A stretch of DNA of 64,000 bases from Paracoccus sp. IB05 (GCF_016405985.1 NZ_JAEFCF010000017.1:31396-95395), one strand, 5' to 3'. Positions 25,746 through 35,656 are shown, counted from the first letter of the stretch. Notes: a model not told the origin generated them from the letters alone. Program-made: numbers and translations.

Positions 25746-28217
25746 TCATTCAGCCGGAACAGACGGTGTCAGCAGCATCACCCCCGCCGCCGCCGCATGG
25801 GCGAGATCGGGGTCCAGCGACATCGGGATATATTCGCCGCGCCGCCACAGCTCGCCCAGATCATCATAATGGCGCGACAGCGGGTGGCCCGACTGTCCGG
25901 TCGCCGTGATGAAGATCGAGCTGTCGGGATCGGCGAAATCATAGACTCCGCGATAGCCGGCGCCATGGACGTTCAGATAGGGCTCCGGCCCCGATCCCTT
26001 GGTCACGCCGCGCATCAGCGTGTCATCGCCGCCGGATGTCGACTGGCGGATATTCACGAACCATTTGACGAAGGGGATATTTCCCAGCACCGGATGGTCA
26101 TGCGTCGCCTGATGCGCATCGCCCCATCGCCAGCTTTCGATATTGCGCCCAAAGGTCTCGCTCAGCTCGATCAGCGCCTCGTCCAGCGCCATCCGCGCCA
26201 TATCGGTGCAGGTCTCGACCGGCGCCGATTGCACCACATCACACCAGACCGCCGCACCATCGATATTGCGATAGACGCGTTCGAGGAAGACCGGATCGAT
26301 ACGGCGGAAATTCTGCGTCAGTGGCCCCATCTCGTCCTGGATCAGCCGCCCCATCAGCACCCTGAGCCAGGCTTCGGCGATCAGCGGTTCGGGCGCATGT
26401 TCGCTCATCTCGCCATTCCAGGCCGCCAGCAGTTTCAGCGCGCGCTGGCGGAATTCCTCTGCCGTGCCCGTTTCCGCCGCCTCGCCGGTGAACCACAGAT
26501 CCGCCCCGATCAGTGGCAGCAACAGCCGCGCCGTCGGGTTCATCGTATCCAGCTGCGCCTCCATAAAGCTTTCGCGGGTATGGACCTCGCGGGTGCGGAT
26601 CAGCGCGAGCCAGGCCTGGATGCGCTGCGTATCGCCCCAGGTAAAGCTGACATGATTGGGGAAGGGGCGGTCGACCGTCTTGTTATTGGTATTGCCGAGA
26701 ATGCCCTCGGGCGGGTTCACGAAACGCGGATTTTCCTCATAGGGGAAGATCCCCTTAAAGCCGGTGGCCTCGACCCAGCCCGGGGACGGCATCCGGCCCT
26801 GGCTCGGATGGGCCGCGTCGCGGATCGGCATGGCGCCGATCAGCTGCATCGCAATGCCGTCCTTTCCCGCCAGCATCAGGTTCTGCGCCGGTGCGACATA
26901 GAGCCGCCCGGCCTCGATCGCATCCGCGACCGTATTGGCCGACATCAGCCGCACGGCAGCCGTCATCGAGGTATCTGCCGGCGAAAGCGCGGTCCAGGAC
27001 ATCACCGCGACATGGCCGGTGGGGGTCACCGATTGCAGGTCATATTGCCTGCCCGAAAGCACCGGGCCATTTCTCGACCAGCGCAGGGTCAGCGTGATCG
27101 GCGCGCCGTCCTTGACCCGAACCACACTCTGGCGGGTGATAAAGCGCTCATAGCTGCCATCGGGGAGCAGATATTCTTCCTGGTTCTCCGGGTTCAGCTT
27201 TTCGATGACGATATCCTGGTCATCAAGATAGGCCGTGGTCAGGCCCCAGCCGAGTTCTTCGCTGCGCCCGATCATCACCACCGGAATGCCGGGGATCGTC
27301 GCGCCGATCACGCCGCCTTTTTGCAGTTCCAGCCGCGCCAGATACCAGATCGTCGGCGCGGTAAAGCCCAGATGCGGATCATTGGCCAAAAGCGCGCCGC
27401 CCGCAGCCGAGCGTCCCGCCATCGCGGCCCAGGCGTTTGACGCGCCCGAAAGCGCCGGCTCCACCAGAGGCGACAGCGGCCCGAGCGCGAAATCAACGGG
27501 CTTTTCGCCGGGCTGCACGCCGGGGATCAGGCTCGCGTAATCGGGAGAGGTGATGCCTTTGGTCGGATCTTCCGGCAGGATATCGGCCAGCCTTTCAGGC
27601 GACAGCACCAGCGAGGCGCGGGCGCGCAGGACTTCATTCTGCCCCATGCCGGTCAATTGCAGCGCCATCAGCTTCAGGATCGCGATGGAATCGGCGGGCG
27701 CCCAGGCGGCGATCTCGGGCTCAAAGAACCAGAATTCCGGCGCACCTCGCCCACGCGCGCCCGTGTTCACTTCACCGATCCAGGCATTCACCCCGGCCGC
27801 ATAGGCCTCAAGCACCGCCAGCGTCTCGGGATCCTGCGCCTTCACCGAGTCCAGCGCGAGACCGTAGAGATCGTAGCGCCGGATCAGCTCATCCACAGCC
27901 AGCGTCCGCTCGCCGAATATCTCCGACAACCGGCCCTGGGCTGTGCGGCGCAGCATGGTCATCTGCCAGAGCCGGTCCTGGGCATGGGCAAATCCAAGTG
28001 CGAAATAGGTGTCATGATCGTTCTTGCCGAAGATATGCGGCACCGAGTCATTGTTCCTGACCACCTCGACCGGGGCCGAGATGCCCTCAAGGGTGAAACC
28101 CTCGTTGTAATCCACCAGCGAGCGCGACAGGAACCAGTAGCCGATCAGAACGGCCAGGACCGCGAGCACAAGCAGCCCGGCGGTAATCCGCATCAGCCAG
28201 CGAAAGAGGGTGAGCAT
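25746..28217 (-). CDS. Penicillin acylase family protein (Ntn hydrolase)
   Basis: Self-processing N-terminal-nucleophile hydrolase of 823 aa. An N-terminal membrane anchor or signal (about 10-31, ITAGLLVLAVLAVLIGYWFL) is followed by the alpha chain, a spacer, and the nucleophile serine in LSGASNAWAAMAGR (about 261-274), where the beta chain would begin after autocleavage. Family members hydrolyse amide bonds of penicillins, acyl-homoserine lactones (PvdQ, QuiP) or other acylated compounds; the substrate cannot be told from sequence. It is divergent from the reductase gene at 28302 over an 84-nt gap. Confidence 0.92.
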   Translation of the reverse strand: MLTLFRWLMRITAGLLVLAVLAVLIGYWFLSRSLVDYNEGFTLEGISAPVEVVRNNDSVPHIFGKNDHDTYFALGFAHAQDRLWQMTMLRRTAQGRLSEIFGERTLAVDELIRRYDLYGLALDSVKAQDPETLAVLEAYAAGVNAWIGEVNTGARGRGAPEFWFFEPEIAAWAPADSIAILKLMALQLTGMGQNEVLRARASLVLSPERLADILPEDPTKGITSPDYASLIPGVQPGEKPVDFALGPLSPLVEPALSGASNAWAAMAGRSAAGGALLANDPHLGFTAPTIWYLARLELQKGGVIGATIPGIPVVMIGRSEELGWGLTTAYLDDQDIVIEKLNPENQEEYLLPDGSYERFITRQSVVRVKDGAPITLTLRWSRNGPVLSGRQYDLQSVTPTGHVAVMSWTALSPADTSMTAAVRLMSANTVADAIEAGRLYVAPAQNLMLAGKDGIAMQLIGAMPIRDAAHPSQGRMPSPGWVEATGFKGIFPYEENPRFVNPPEGILGNTNNKTVDRPFPNHVSFTWGDTQRIQAWLALIRTREVHTRESFMEAQLDTMNPTARLLLPLIGADLWFTGEAAETGTAEEFRQRALKLLAAWNGEMSEHAPEPLIAEAWLRVLMGRLIQDEMGPLTQNFRRIDPVFLERVYRNIDGAAVWCDVVQSAPVETCTDMARMALDEALIELSETFGRNIESWRWGDAHQATHDHPVLGNIPFVKWFVNIRQSTSGGDDTLMRGVTKGSGPEPYLNVHGAGYRGVYDFADPDSSIFITATGQSGHPLSRHYDDLGELWRRGEYIPMSLDPDLAHAAAAGVMLLTPSVPAE

Positions 28218-28301
28218 CGGGCCTGTCCTTGACGTCCTTGGTCCAAAGGGTTCCTAGTCCATCACGAAACCAAGGGCAATTCACGGCGACAGGAGCGGAT
28301 C

Positions 28302-29168
28302 ATGGCAAAGGTGGCATTTCTCGGGCTGGGGGTGATGGGGTACCCGATGGCCGGGCATCTCGCGGCGCAGGGCCATGAGGTGACGGTGTGGAACCGCACC
28401 GGGGCCAAGGCCGCAACCTGGGGGGCGAAGTTCAAAGGCCATGTGGCTCTGAGCGCGAAAGAGGCGGCGTCAGGCGCGGAATTCGTCATGGCCTGTGTGG
28501 GCAATGACGAGGATCTGCGCGAGGTTTGTCTGGGCGCAGAGGGCGCTTTCGCCGGCATGGCGAAGGGCGCGATCTTTGTCGATCACACCACGGTTTCGGC
28601 GAAGGTGACGCGCGAGCTGGCAGAGATCGCAGTGGCGCGCGGTTTTGGCTATGTGGATGCGCCGGTCTCGGGAGGCCAGGCGGGGGCCGAAAATGGAATC
28701 CTTTCCGTTATGTGCGGCGGGTCTCAGGCCGATTACGACCGCGCGGCCCCGGTGATCGATGCCTATTCCCGGATCTGCCGCAGAATTGGCGATGCGGGGG
28801 CCGGGCAGCTTGCGAAAATGGTCAACCAGATCTGTATCGCGGGGCTGATGCAGGGCCTTTCCGAGGCGCTGGCCTTCGGATCAAGGGCCGGGCTTGACGG
28901 TAAGGCCGTGGTCGAGGTGATCTCGCAGGGCGCGGCGGGCAGCTGGCAGATGGTGAACCGGCATCAGACCATGCTGGAGGACCGGTTCGATTTCGGTTTT
29001 GCCGTCGACTGGATGCGCAAGGATCTGAACATCTGCCTGGAAACCGCCGAAGAGATCGGCGCAAGCCTGCCGGTGACCGCGCTGGTCGATCAGTTCTACA
29101 AGGATGTGCAGCTGATGGGCGGCGGCAGGAACGACACGTCAAGCCTGATCCGCCGTCTGCCGCGCTGA
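28302..29168 (+). CDS. NAD(P)-dependent beta-hydroxyacid dehydrogenase (3-HIBADH family)
   Basis: Cytoplasmic oxidoreductase of 288 aa. The N-terminal Rossmann motif is VAFLGLGVMGYPMAGHLA (about 3-20), the substrate-binding motif is VDAPVSGGQAGAENG (about 123-137), and the catalytic lysine lies in AGQLAKMVNQI (about 168-178). The pattern fits 3-hydroxyisobutyrate, tartronate-semialdehyde or succinate/glyoxylate semialdehyde reductases. No neighbouring pathway gene discriminates between them. Its stop codon directly abuts the stop of the convergent dedA gene, with no spacer. Confidence 0.9.
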   Translation: MAKVAFLGLGVMGYPMAGHLAAQGHEVTVWNRTGAKAATWGAKFKGHVALSAKEAASGAEFVMACVGNDEDLREVCLGAEGAFAGMAKGAIFVDHTTVSAKVTRELAEIAVARGFGYVDAPVSGGQAGAENGILSVMCGGSQADYDRAAPVIDAYSRICRRIGDAGAGQLAKMVNQICIAGLMQGLSEALAFGSRAGLDGKAVVEVISQGAAGSWQMVNRHQTMLEDRFDFGFAVDWMRKDLNICLETAEEIGASLPVTALVDQFYKDVQLMGGGRNDTSSLIRRLPR

Positions 29169-29738
29169 TTAACGTCTTGCCTTGCGTTGCAGGATCAGAT
29201 GCAGCGCAAGGCCGATCCCGGCGACAATCATCAGCATCAGCCCCAGATGCAGCCCGTGCAGCCGCCCCAGCATCAGCGTGACCGCGCGCCCGAAATGATA
29301 GCCAAGCCCGGTGAACAGCACCGCCCAGACCGCGCAGGACAGCGCATTCAGGGCGGTAAAGCGCCGCCATCTCATCGCGGTCTGCGCCAGCAAGACCGGC
29401 CCGACGATCCGCGTCCCCGGCACAAAGCGGAAGGCAAGCGTCAGCCCGTCCGGATGGCGCGAGAGCCATTGATGCAGCCAGCTTGCCTTTGTCCTGTCTG
29501 CCATCCGGGTCAGCCAGCTGCCGATGCGCCCCTCGCGCGGCATATGCCGGGACAGCAGGAACCAGATCTGATCGGCAAGGAAGGCGCCGGCGAAAGCGCT
29601 CAGCGCGGTCAGCGCCCAATGGCTCAGCCCGTGATGGGTGATGACGCCGCCAAGAATGGCGGCGGTTTCGCCTTCGAAAAAGCAGCCCCAGAAGACCGCG
29701 ACGAGACCCCAGCGGGACAGGAGGCCCTCCAGGGTCAT
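29169..29738 (-). CDS. DedA/VTT family membrane protein
   Basis: Inner-membrane protein of 189 aa with several hydrophobic helices. The DedA signature residues are visible: an acidic residue in the first half (CFFEGETAAILGG, about 19-31), AFLADQIWF (about 52-60), and the arginine motif FRFVPGTRIVGPVLLA (about 103-118). Bacterial DedA proteins act as lipid scramblase-like transporters (some recycle undecaprenyl phosphate) and affect pH and antibiotic tolerance. It follows the YSC84 gene by 6 nt on the same strand. Confidence 0.9.
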   Translation of the reverse strand: MTLEGLLSRWGLVAVFWGCFFEGETAAILGGVITHHGLSHWALTALSAFAGAFLADQIWFLLSRHMPREGRIGSWLTRMADRTKASWLHQWLSRHPDGLTLAFRFVPGTRIVGPVLLAQTAMRWRRFTALNALSCAVWAVLFTGLGYHFGRAVTLMLGRLHGLHLGLMLMIVAGIGLALHLILQRKARR

Positions 29739-29744
29739 CGCAGA

Positions 29745-30302
29745 TCAGGGAATGATGCGGGTATATTTGACGCCGGCAAGTGTTGCGCCCGCAATCAGCC
29801 CCTGCTGGCCGAAGATCAGCGCGATCACCGGGTCACTTTCCGTGGTGGCCTTGCCGATCGAGGCGCCTTCCTCGGGCGTGGCATAGCGCAGATCCGCCGA
29901 GGCGGCCCAGCCGGTCGAGCGGCGGAAATCCTCCAGCGCGTTCGGCGTCATGTAGAACAGCGCATGGGCATATTGCTGCGCGCCGATCTGCAGCCCGACA
30001 CTGGCCTTGGTCGCGGAATAGTAATCCACCGTGGCGCCCTGGATCCTGAGCGCGCCGCGCCCGAAAGCGCCGCCCCAGACCAGACCGGCCTCGGTCATCA
30101 GCGGCATGTAAAGCACGCCATTGGCGCGCGACGCCAGCTCACGCGTGCCGGGGTAGCGGCCGAAGAGATAGTTCTGCGTCGCATCCACCCGCGCATCGAT
30201 CTGCGCTGCACCATTCGAGCCGACACCATTGCCGCAGGCGGCGGTCAGCAGCGTGGCCGAGCCGGCTCCGGCCAGCATTGCGCGTCTTGTGATCTTTTCC
30301 AT
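29745..30302 (-). CDS. YSC84/SYLF domain lipoprotein
   Basis: A 185-aa predicted lipoprotein with signal MEKITRRAMLAGAGSATLLTAAC, where LTAAC forms the lipobox. The rest matches the SYLF (YSC84-related) lipid-binding domain: VLYMPLMTEAGLVWGGAFGR (about 63-82), GATVDYYSATKASVGLQIGAQ and the terminal KYTRIIP. SYLF domains bind phosphoinositides in eukaryotes; bacterial roles are unclear. The chosen ATG starts the signal peptide and follows GAGGGCAG. It precedes dedA by 6 nt, so the two may form a small envelope operon. Confidence 0.85.
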   Translation of the reverse strand: MEKITRRAMLAGAGSATLLTAACGNGVGSNGAAQIDARVDATQNYLFGRYPGTRELASRANGVLYMPLMTEAGLVWGGAFGRGALRIQGATVDYYSATKASVGLQIGAQQYAHALFYMTPNALEDFRRSTGWAASADLRYATPEEGASIGKATTESDPVIALIFGQQGLIAGATLAGVKYTRIIP

Positions 30303-30414
30303 GGCTCTGCCCTCAATGATTTTTGCCGGCACATCCGGCAGAGGCTCTGCGGCCCCGTTCCCGCTAAATCTAGCGGCGGATCTGCGGTTTGTCATCGGTT
30401 ATGCGCAATTCTCC

Positions 30415-30446
30415 GCAGGATCGGCGGCATTTCCCGCCGATCCTGC
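30415..30446 (-). terminator. Strong hairpin downstream of hemB
   Basis: Perfect 13-bp stem GCAGGATCGGCGG / CCGCCGATCCTGC with a 6-nt loop, starting 13 nt past the hemB stop. There is no T run on the minus strand, so it could be a terminator or an mRNA-stabilising end. Confidence 0.5.
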
Positions 30447-30458
30447 GCGGGCCGGCGG

Positions 30459-31457
30459 TCAGCCGCGCAAAAGCCGGGCGGCCTCGGGGGCGAAATAGGT
30501 CAGCACGCCGTCACACCCGGCCCGCCGGAACGCCATAAGGCTTTCCAGCATCACCTTTTCGCCGTCGATCCAGCCATTCAGCGCCGCCGCCCGGATCATC
30601 GCATATTCCCCCGAGACCTGATAGGCGAAGGTCGGCGCCCCAAATGCCTGTTTCACCCGGTGGCAGATGTCGAGATAGGGCATCCCGGGCTTCACCATCA
30701 CCATATCGGCGCCCTCGGCGAGGTCACGCGCCACCAGACGGATCGCCTCATCGCCATTGGCCGGGTCCATCTGATAGGTCTTTTTGTCGCCGACCAGCCG
30801 TCCGGATGCGCCCACCGCATCGCGGAAGGGGCCGTAAAAGCCGCTCGCATATTTCGCGGCATAGGACATGATCGAGACATTGCGGTGGCCTGCGGCCTCA
30901 AGACCGCTGCGGATCGCGCCGATCCGGCCATCCATCATATCAGACGGCCCAAGGATATCCGCGCCCGCCTCGGCCTGGGCCAGCGCCATTTTCACCAGCG
31001 CCGCGACCGTCTCGTCATTGATGATCTCGCCATTCACGACAAACCCGTCATGCCCGTTGGCATTATAGGGATCAAGTGCGATATCGGTCATCACCGCCAG
31101 ATCCGGGATCTCGCGTTTCAGCGCCCGGATCGCGCGATTGGTGAGGTTTTCGGGGTTCCACGCCTCTTCGCAGGTCTCGGTGCGCAGCGCCGCATCGGTA
31201 TAGGGAAAGAGGCAGATCGCGGGGATGCCAAGTTTTGCGGCCTCTTCGGCCCGCATAAGCAGCCGGTCCAGCGACAGCCGGTTCACCCCGGGCAGCGAGT
31301 GGATCGGCTCTTCAACGCCAGTCCCTTCGCGGATGAAGACCGGCCAGATCAGGTCATTCACGGAAAGCTCATTCTCACGCGTCAGCGCCCGAAGCGCGGG
31401 TGTCCGGCGGATGCGGCGGTGGCGGGTGGCGGGGAAATCGGCCTGAATCGGGTGCAT
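30459..31457 (-). CDS. hemB: Delta-aminolevulinic acid dehydratase (porphobilinogen synthase)
   Basis: Condenses two 5-aminolevulinate molecules into porphobilinogen in tetrapyrrole synthesis, feeding heme and, in phototrophic relatives, bacteriochlorophyll. It has 332 aa, the normal length. Visible motifs are WPVFIREG, the Schiff-base lysine segment MVMVKPGMPYLDI (about 252-264), SYAAKYASGFYGPFR (about 202-216) and AYQVSGEYAM. The metal-binding cysteine cluster of zinc-dependent forms is not seen (ALDPYNANGHDGF at this site), which points to the Mg-dependent type found in related bacteria. It is divergent from the membrane-protein gene at 31632. Confidence 0.95.
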   Translation of the reverse strand: MHPIQADFPATRHRRIRRTPALRALTRENELSVNDLIWPVFIREGTGVEEPIHSLPGVNRLSLDRLLMRAEEAAKLGIPAICLFPYTDAALRTETCEEAWNPENLTNRAIRALKREIPDLAVMTDIALDPYNANGHDGFVVNGEIINDETVAALVKMALAQAEAGADILGPSDMMDGRIGAIRSGLEAAGHRNVSIMSYAAKYASGFYGPFRDAVGASGRLVGDKKTYQMDPANGDEAIRLVARDLAEGADMVMVKPGMPYLDICHRVKQAFGAPTFAYQVSGEYAMIRAAALNGWIDGEKVMLESLMAFRRAGCDGVLTYFAPEAARLLRG

Positions 31458-31631
31458 ATCTGATCCTGCAGGATGGCGGCACGGTCACAGATCATGCCGG
31501 ACAGGCTGCCTTGCTTTGTGTCTCTTGTCCTGGGGGCTTGCGGCCCGTGCCCTTGCCTGCCATGGAATGGGGTGGGTCTTCAAGCGAGACCCGTCGGGAT
31601 CGGCATCGGACAGACGAAGGATACTTCGCGC

Positions 31632-32156
31632 TTGGAGCTTTACGGCATTCTCTCTGAAGTGATCGACCTGCGATCCTTCTCTAACCTGTGGTACTGGATT
31701 GTCCTGGCGGTGCTGTGGTCTTCGGCCAGTCACTGGGTTCTGGGCGTGCCCTATGACCTGATCTCGCGCGGGCGCCGGAGCGGCGGCCAGGCGCAGCTGG
31801 ATGTCGAGGCCATGGTCGCGATCAACAGCCGCCGGATGCTGAATGTCACCCGCACCGCTGCCATTCCGTTGTTCTTCGGCGTGGCTTTCTTTTTCACCAC
31901 GCTTGCGATGCTGGCCTTCTGGTACTGGCTTGAATTCGCCCAGGCGCTGTTTTTGCTGACGGTCTGGCTGGTGCCGGTGGGGTGGCTGTCGCTCTGGACC
32001 GCGCTCAGGATCGAGGCGGGCGAGAATATCGGCGAGGCGCTCAACCGCCGCCTGATGATCCTGCGCCGCCTGGTGCAGGTTCTGGGGATGTTCGCCATCT
32101 TCATCACCTCGCTGTTCGGCATGTGGCGCAATCTGTCCTATACCGTTTTCCACTGA
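31632..32156 (+). CDS. Conserved membrane protein (often labelled 'component of SufBCD complex')
   Basis: A 174-aa protein with about four hydrophobic segments (roughly 15-32, 62-85, 88-108 and 145-165). The conserved start ELYGILSEVIDLRSFSNLWY and the segment SSASHWVLGVPYDLI recall a Rhodobacterales family that databases name 'component of SufBCD complex'. I see nothing in it that supports an Fe-S role. A TTG start with GAAGGA about 10 nt upstream is proposed because the longer in-frame leader is Cys/Pro-rich and unlike the family. It lies 26 nt before mfd and may be co-transcribed. Confidence 0.65.
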   Translation: MELYGILSEVIDLRSFSNLWYWIVLAVLWSSASHWVLGVPYDLISRGRRSGGQAQLDVEAMVAINSRRMLNVTRTAAIPLFFGVAFFFTTLAMLAFWYWLEFAQALFLLTVWLVPVGWLSLWTALRIEAGENIGEALNRRLMILRRLVQVLGMFAIFITSLFGMWRNLSYTVFH

Positions 32157-32182
32157 CTTCTGATGAGCTTACCTGACCTGCC

Positions 32183-35100
32183 ATGACCACACGTCTGCCG
32201 ATCATTCTCGGAGGCGCCCCCGAGGGCTATGACGGGCACCTGCTTGCGCGTGAGCTGGAGCGCGGGGCGCCGGTGATTTTTGTTGCGCGCGATGACAAGC
32301 GGGCTGAAGCGATGCGGGTGGCGCTCGCGGCTTTCGCGCCCGGCGTGCCGGTCCTGAGCTTCCCGGCCTGGGATTGTCTGCCCTATGACCGGGTTTCGCC
32401 CAATCCCGAGACATCCGCGCGCCGCATGTCGGTGCTGGCGGCGCTGGCCGATGGCATGGCGGGCGCCTTTGTCCTGATCACCACGCTGAACGCCGCCACG
32501 CAGCGGATTCCGGCACGCGAAGTGGTGCGGGCGTCTTCGTTCCAGGCGAGGCTTGGCGACCGGGTCGATGAAAAGCGGCTCAGGGATTTTCTGGCCCGGA
32601 TGGGATTCACGCCGGTCTCGACCGTGTCCGAAACCGGGGATTACGCGCTCAGGGGCGGCATCGTCGATATCTGGCCGCCGGGGGTTGGCGGGCCGGTCAG
32701 GCTGGATTTCTTCGGTGATCAGCTTGACGGTATCCGCCGGTTTGACGCGACCAGCCAGCGCACCACGGAAAAGCTGAAATCGGTCGAATTCGCGCCGATG
32801 TCCGAGGTGATCCTTGACGAGGCTGCGATCAGCCGGTTCCGGCAGAATTACCGCGTGGAATTCGGCGCCGGTGGTTCGGATGATCCGCTTTACGAAGCGG
32901 TCAGCGCGGGGCGCAAACATCAGGGGATGGAGCATTGGCTGCCCTTCTTCCATGAGCGGCTGGAGACGGTGTTCGACTACCTTCCCGATGCCACCGTGAT
33001 GCTGGATGACCAGGTGGTCCCGATGCAGCTCGCCCGCTGGGAGGCGGTCGAGGATGCTTATGACGCCCGCAATGACGCGATGGCGGCCCGGGCAAAGATG
33101 GACAGCCCCTATAAGCCGGTGCAGCCGCAGGGGCTCTATCTCGACGAGGCCGGCTGGAAGGCGGCCCTGGCCGACCGGCGCGAGATCCGGCTGTCGCCTC
33201 TGGCGCAAAGCCCGGGGCCGGGCGTGCTGGATGCGGGCGGGCGCGCGGGGCGGTCTTTCGCCCCCGAACGTCAGCAGGAAAGCATCAATCTCTTCGAGGC
33301 CCTGGCCGATCACATCCGCGCTTTGCGCGCGGATCGCCATGTCGTTCTGGCCTCCTGGTCCGAAGGCGCGATGGAGCGTCTGCGGGGGCTTTTGTCGGAT
33401 CAGAAGATCGCGACCGAAACGATCCGCGATCTGCGCGATCTGGATCAGCTGCCGGCAAAGGGCCAGGGTAAAGCGGGCGGCAAAGCGGGCGGCCATGTCT
33501 CGCAGATGATCTGGGCATTGGAGGCGGGGTTCACCGCCAAAGGCCTTGCCGTCATCTCGGAACAGGATGTGCTGGGCGACCGGCTGGTCGGGAAACCGGC
33601 GCGCAAGCGCAAGGCCGAGAATTTCCTGCGCGAGGTCGACAGTCTTTCCGTGGGCGATCTCGTCGTTCATGTCGAACATGGCGTCGGCCGCTATCTGGGC
33701 ATCGAGACCATCACCGCGCTTGGGGCCCCCCATGCGATGGTGATGATCGAATATGCCGAAGAGGCGAAACTCTACCTGCCGGTCGAGAATATCGAGCTTC
33801 TGTCGCGCTACGGCCATGAAGAGGGGCTGCTGGACCGGCTTGGCGGCGGCGCATGGCAGGCGAAGAAGGCAAAACTCAAGGAGCGCATCCGTGAGATCGC
33901 CGACAAGCTGATGCGGGTCGCGGCAGAGCGCATGCTGCGTTCGGCGCCGATCCTTGAGGCGCCGCATTCGGCATGGGAGGCCTTCGCCGCGCGGTTCCCC
34001 TGGCCCGAGACCGATGACCAGCTTTCGGCGATCCAGGATGTGGTGGCGGATCTGGAAAAGGGCTCGCCCATGGACCGGCTGATCGTCGGCGATGTGGGCT
34101 TTGGCAAGACCGAGGTCGCGATGCGCGCGGCCTTTGTGGCGGCGATGGCGGGGATGCAGGTCGCGGTGATCTGCCCGACCACTTTGCTCGCGCGCCAGCA
34201 TTACCGCAGTTTTGCTGAACGGTTCCGGGGCTTTCCGCTGAATGTGCGGCCCCTGTCGCGCTTTGTCGGCGCGAAAGAGGCGGCAGAGACCAGGAAGGGC
34301 CTCGCCGAGGGCGGCGTCGATATCGTCGTCGGCACCCATGCGCTGCTGGCCAAGGGCGTGTCGCTGAAGAACCTCGGCCTCCTGATCATCGACGAAGAGC
34401 AGCATTTCGGCGTGTCGCATAAGGAACGCCTGAAAGAGATGCGTTCCGAAGTGCATGTGCTGACCCTGACCGCGACGCCGATCCCGCGCACGCTGCAACT
34501 GTCGCTGACCGGGGTGCGCGATCTGTCGATCATCGCAACGCCGCCGGTGGACCGTCTGGCGATCCGCACCTATGTCTCTGAATTCGATACGGTGACGTTG
34601 CGCGAGGCGCTGCTGCGCGAACGCTATCGCGGCGGGCAATCGTTCTTCGTCGTGCCGCGTGTTTCCGACATTCCCGAGATCGAGGAATTCCTCAAGGCGC
34701 ATGTGCCGGAAGTGTCTTACGTGATCGCGCATGGCCAGCTGGCGGCGGGCGATCTCGATGAGCGGATGAACCAGTTCTATGACGGGCGCTTCGATGTGCT
34801 GGTGGCGACGACCATCGTCGAATCCGGCCTCGATATCCCGACCGCGAATACGATGATCGTGCATCGCGCCGATATGTTCGGGCTAAGCCAGCTTTATCAG
34901 ATCCGGGGGCGGGTGGGCAGGTCCAAGACCCGCGCCTATTGTTACCTCACGACGCGGCCCCGGATGATCCTGACACCGCAGGCGCAAAAGCGCCTGAAAT
35001 TGCTGGCGAGTTTCGACAGCCTTGGCGCAGGGTTCAATCTGGCGAGCCATGATCTCGACCTGCGCGGGGCTGGCAATCTGCTCGGCGAGGAACAGTCTGG

Positions 35101-35656
35101 CCATATCCGCGAGGTCGGCTATGAGCTTTACCAGCACATGCTGGAAGAGACGATTGCCAAGCTGAAATCGGGCGAGATCGACGGGCTGGCGGATGTCTCG
35201 GATGACTGGTCACCGCAGCTGAACCTCAATGTGCCGGTGATGATCCCGGAGGCCTATATTCCCGATCTGGATATCCGGCTGGGGCTTTATCGCCGGCTGT
35301 CGGGGCTGAGTTCCAAGGTGGAACTGGAGGGCTTTGCCGCCGAGCTGATCGACCGGTTTGGCGCGATCCCGAAAGAGGTCAATACGCTGATGCTGATCGT
35401 CCGGATCAAGGCGATGGCAAAAAAGGCGGGGATCAACCGGCTGGATGCCGGGCCGAAAGGCGCGACGCTGACCTTCCAGAATGACAGATTTGCCAATCCG
35501 GCGGGGCTGGTGGAATTCCTGAAAGCCCAGGGGCCGGCCGCGAAAGTGCAGGGCAATAAGATCGTGCTGCTGGGCGAGATGAAGACCGAGGCCGAGCGGA
35601 TCCGGGGGGCTTTCGCCATTGCCCGTGATCTTGCGGAAAAGGCGCGCGGCAAGTAA
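32183..35656 (+). CDS. mfd: Transcription-repair coupling factor
   Basis: DNA translocase that removes RNA polymerase stalled at lesions and recruits UvrA. It has 1157 aa in standard order: UvrB-like N-terminal module (about 1-350), RNA-polymerase-interacting domain with SVGDLVVHVEHGVGRYLGIE (about 490-509), a RecG-like helicase with Walker A VGDVGFGKTE (about 635-644), DEEQ box IIDEEQHFGV, and TATPIPRTLQLS. The C-terminal autoinhibitory domain (about 1000-1157) is present. An intrinsic terminator overlaps its last codons. uvrA of the same pathway lies about 11 kb downstream. Confidence 0.97.
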   Translation: MTTRLPIILGGAPEGYDGHLLARELERGAPVIFVARDDKRAEAMRVALAAFAPGVPVLSFPAWDCLPYDRVSPNPETSARRMSVLAALADGMAGAFVLITTLNAATQRIPAREVVRASSFQARLGDRVDEKRLRDFLARMGFTPVSTVSETGDYALRGGIVDIWPPGVGGPVRLDFFGDQLDGIRRFDATSQRTTEKLKSVEFAPMSEVILDEAAISRFRQNYRVEFGAGGSDDPLYEAVSAGRKHQGMEHWLPFFHERLETVFDYLPDATVMLDDQVVPMQLARWEAVEDAYDARNDAMAARAKMDSPYKPVQPQGLYLDEAGWKAALADRREIRLSPLAQSPGPGVLDAGGRAGRSFAPERQQESINLFEALADHIRALRADRHVVLASWSEGAMERLRGLLSDQKIATETIRDLRDLDQLPAKGQGKAGGKAGGHVSQMIWALEAGFTAKGLAVISEQDVLGDRLVGKPARKRKAENFLREVDSLSVGDLVVHVEHGVGRYLGIETITALGAPHAMVMIEYAEEAKLYLPVENIELLSRYGHEEGLLDRLGGGAWQAKKAKLKERIREIADKLMRVAAERMLRSAPILEAPHSAWEAFAARFPWPETDDQLSAIQDVVADLEKGSPMDRLIVGDVGFGKTEVAMRAAFVAAMAGMQVAVICPTTLLARQHYRSFAERFRGFPLNVRPLSRFVGAKEAAETRKGLAEGGVDIVVGTHALLAKGVSLKNLGLLIIDEEQHFGVSHKERLKEMRSEVHVLTLTATPIPRTLQLSLTGVRDLSIIATPPVDRLAIRTYVSEFDTVTLREALLRERYRGGQSFFVVPRVSDIPEIEEFLKAHVPEVSYVIAHGQLAAGDLDERMNQFYDGRFDVLVATTIVESGLDIPTANTMIVHRADMFGLSQLYQIRGRVGRSKTRAYCYLTTRPRMILTPQAQKRLKLLASFDSLGAGFNLASHDLDLRGAGNLLGEEQSGHIREVGYELYQHMLEETIAKLKSGEIDGLADVSDDWSPQLNLNVPVMIPEAYIPDLDIRLGLYRRLSGLSSKVELEGFAAELIDRFGAIPKEVNTLMLIVRIKAMAKKAGINRLDAGPKGATLTFQNDRFANPAGLVEFLKAQGPAAKVQGNKIVLLGEMKTEAERIRGAFAIARDLAEKARGK

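Noticed and set aside
32138..34864. Minus-strand open frame of 908 codons opposite mfd
   Set aside because: Antisense shadow of mfd, rich in His/Arg/Asp with no recognisable domain or SD.
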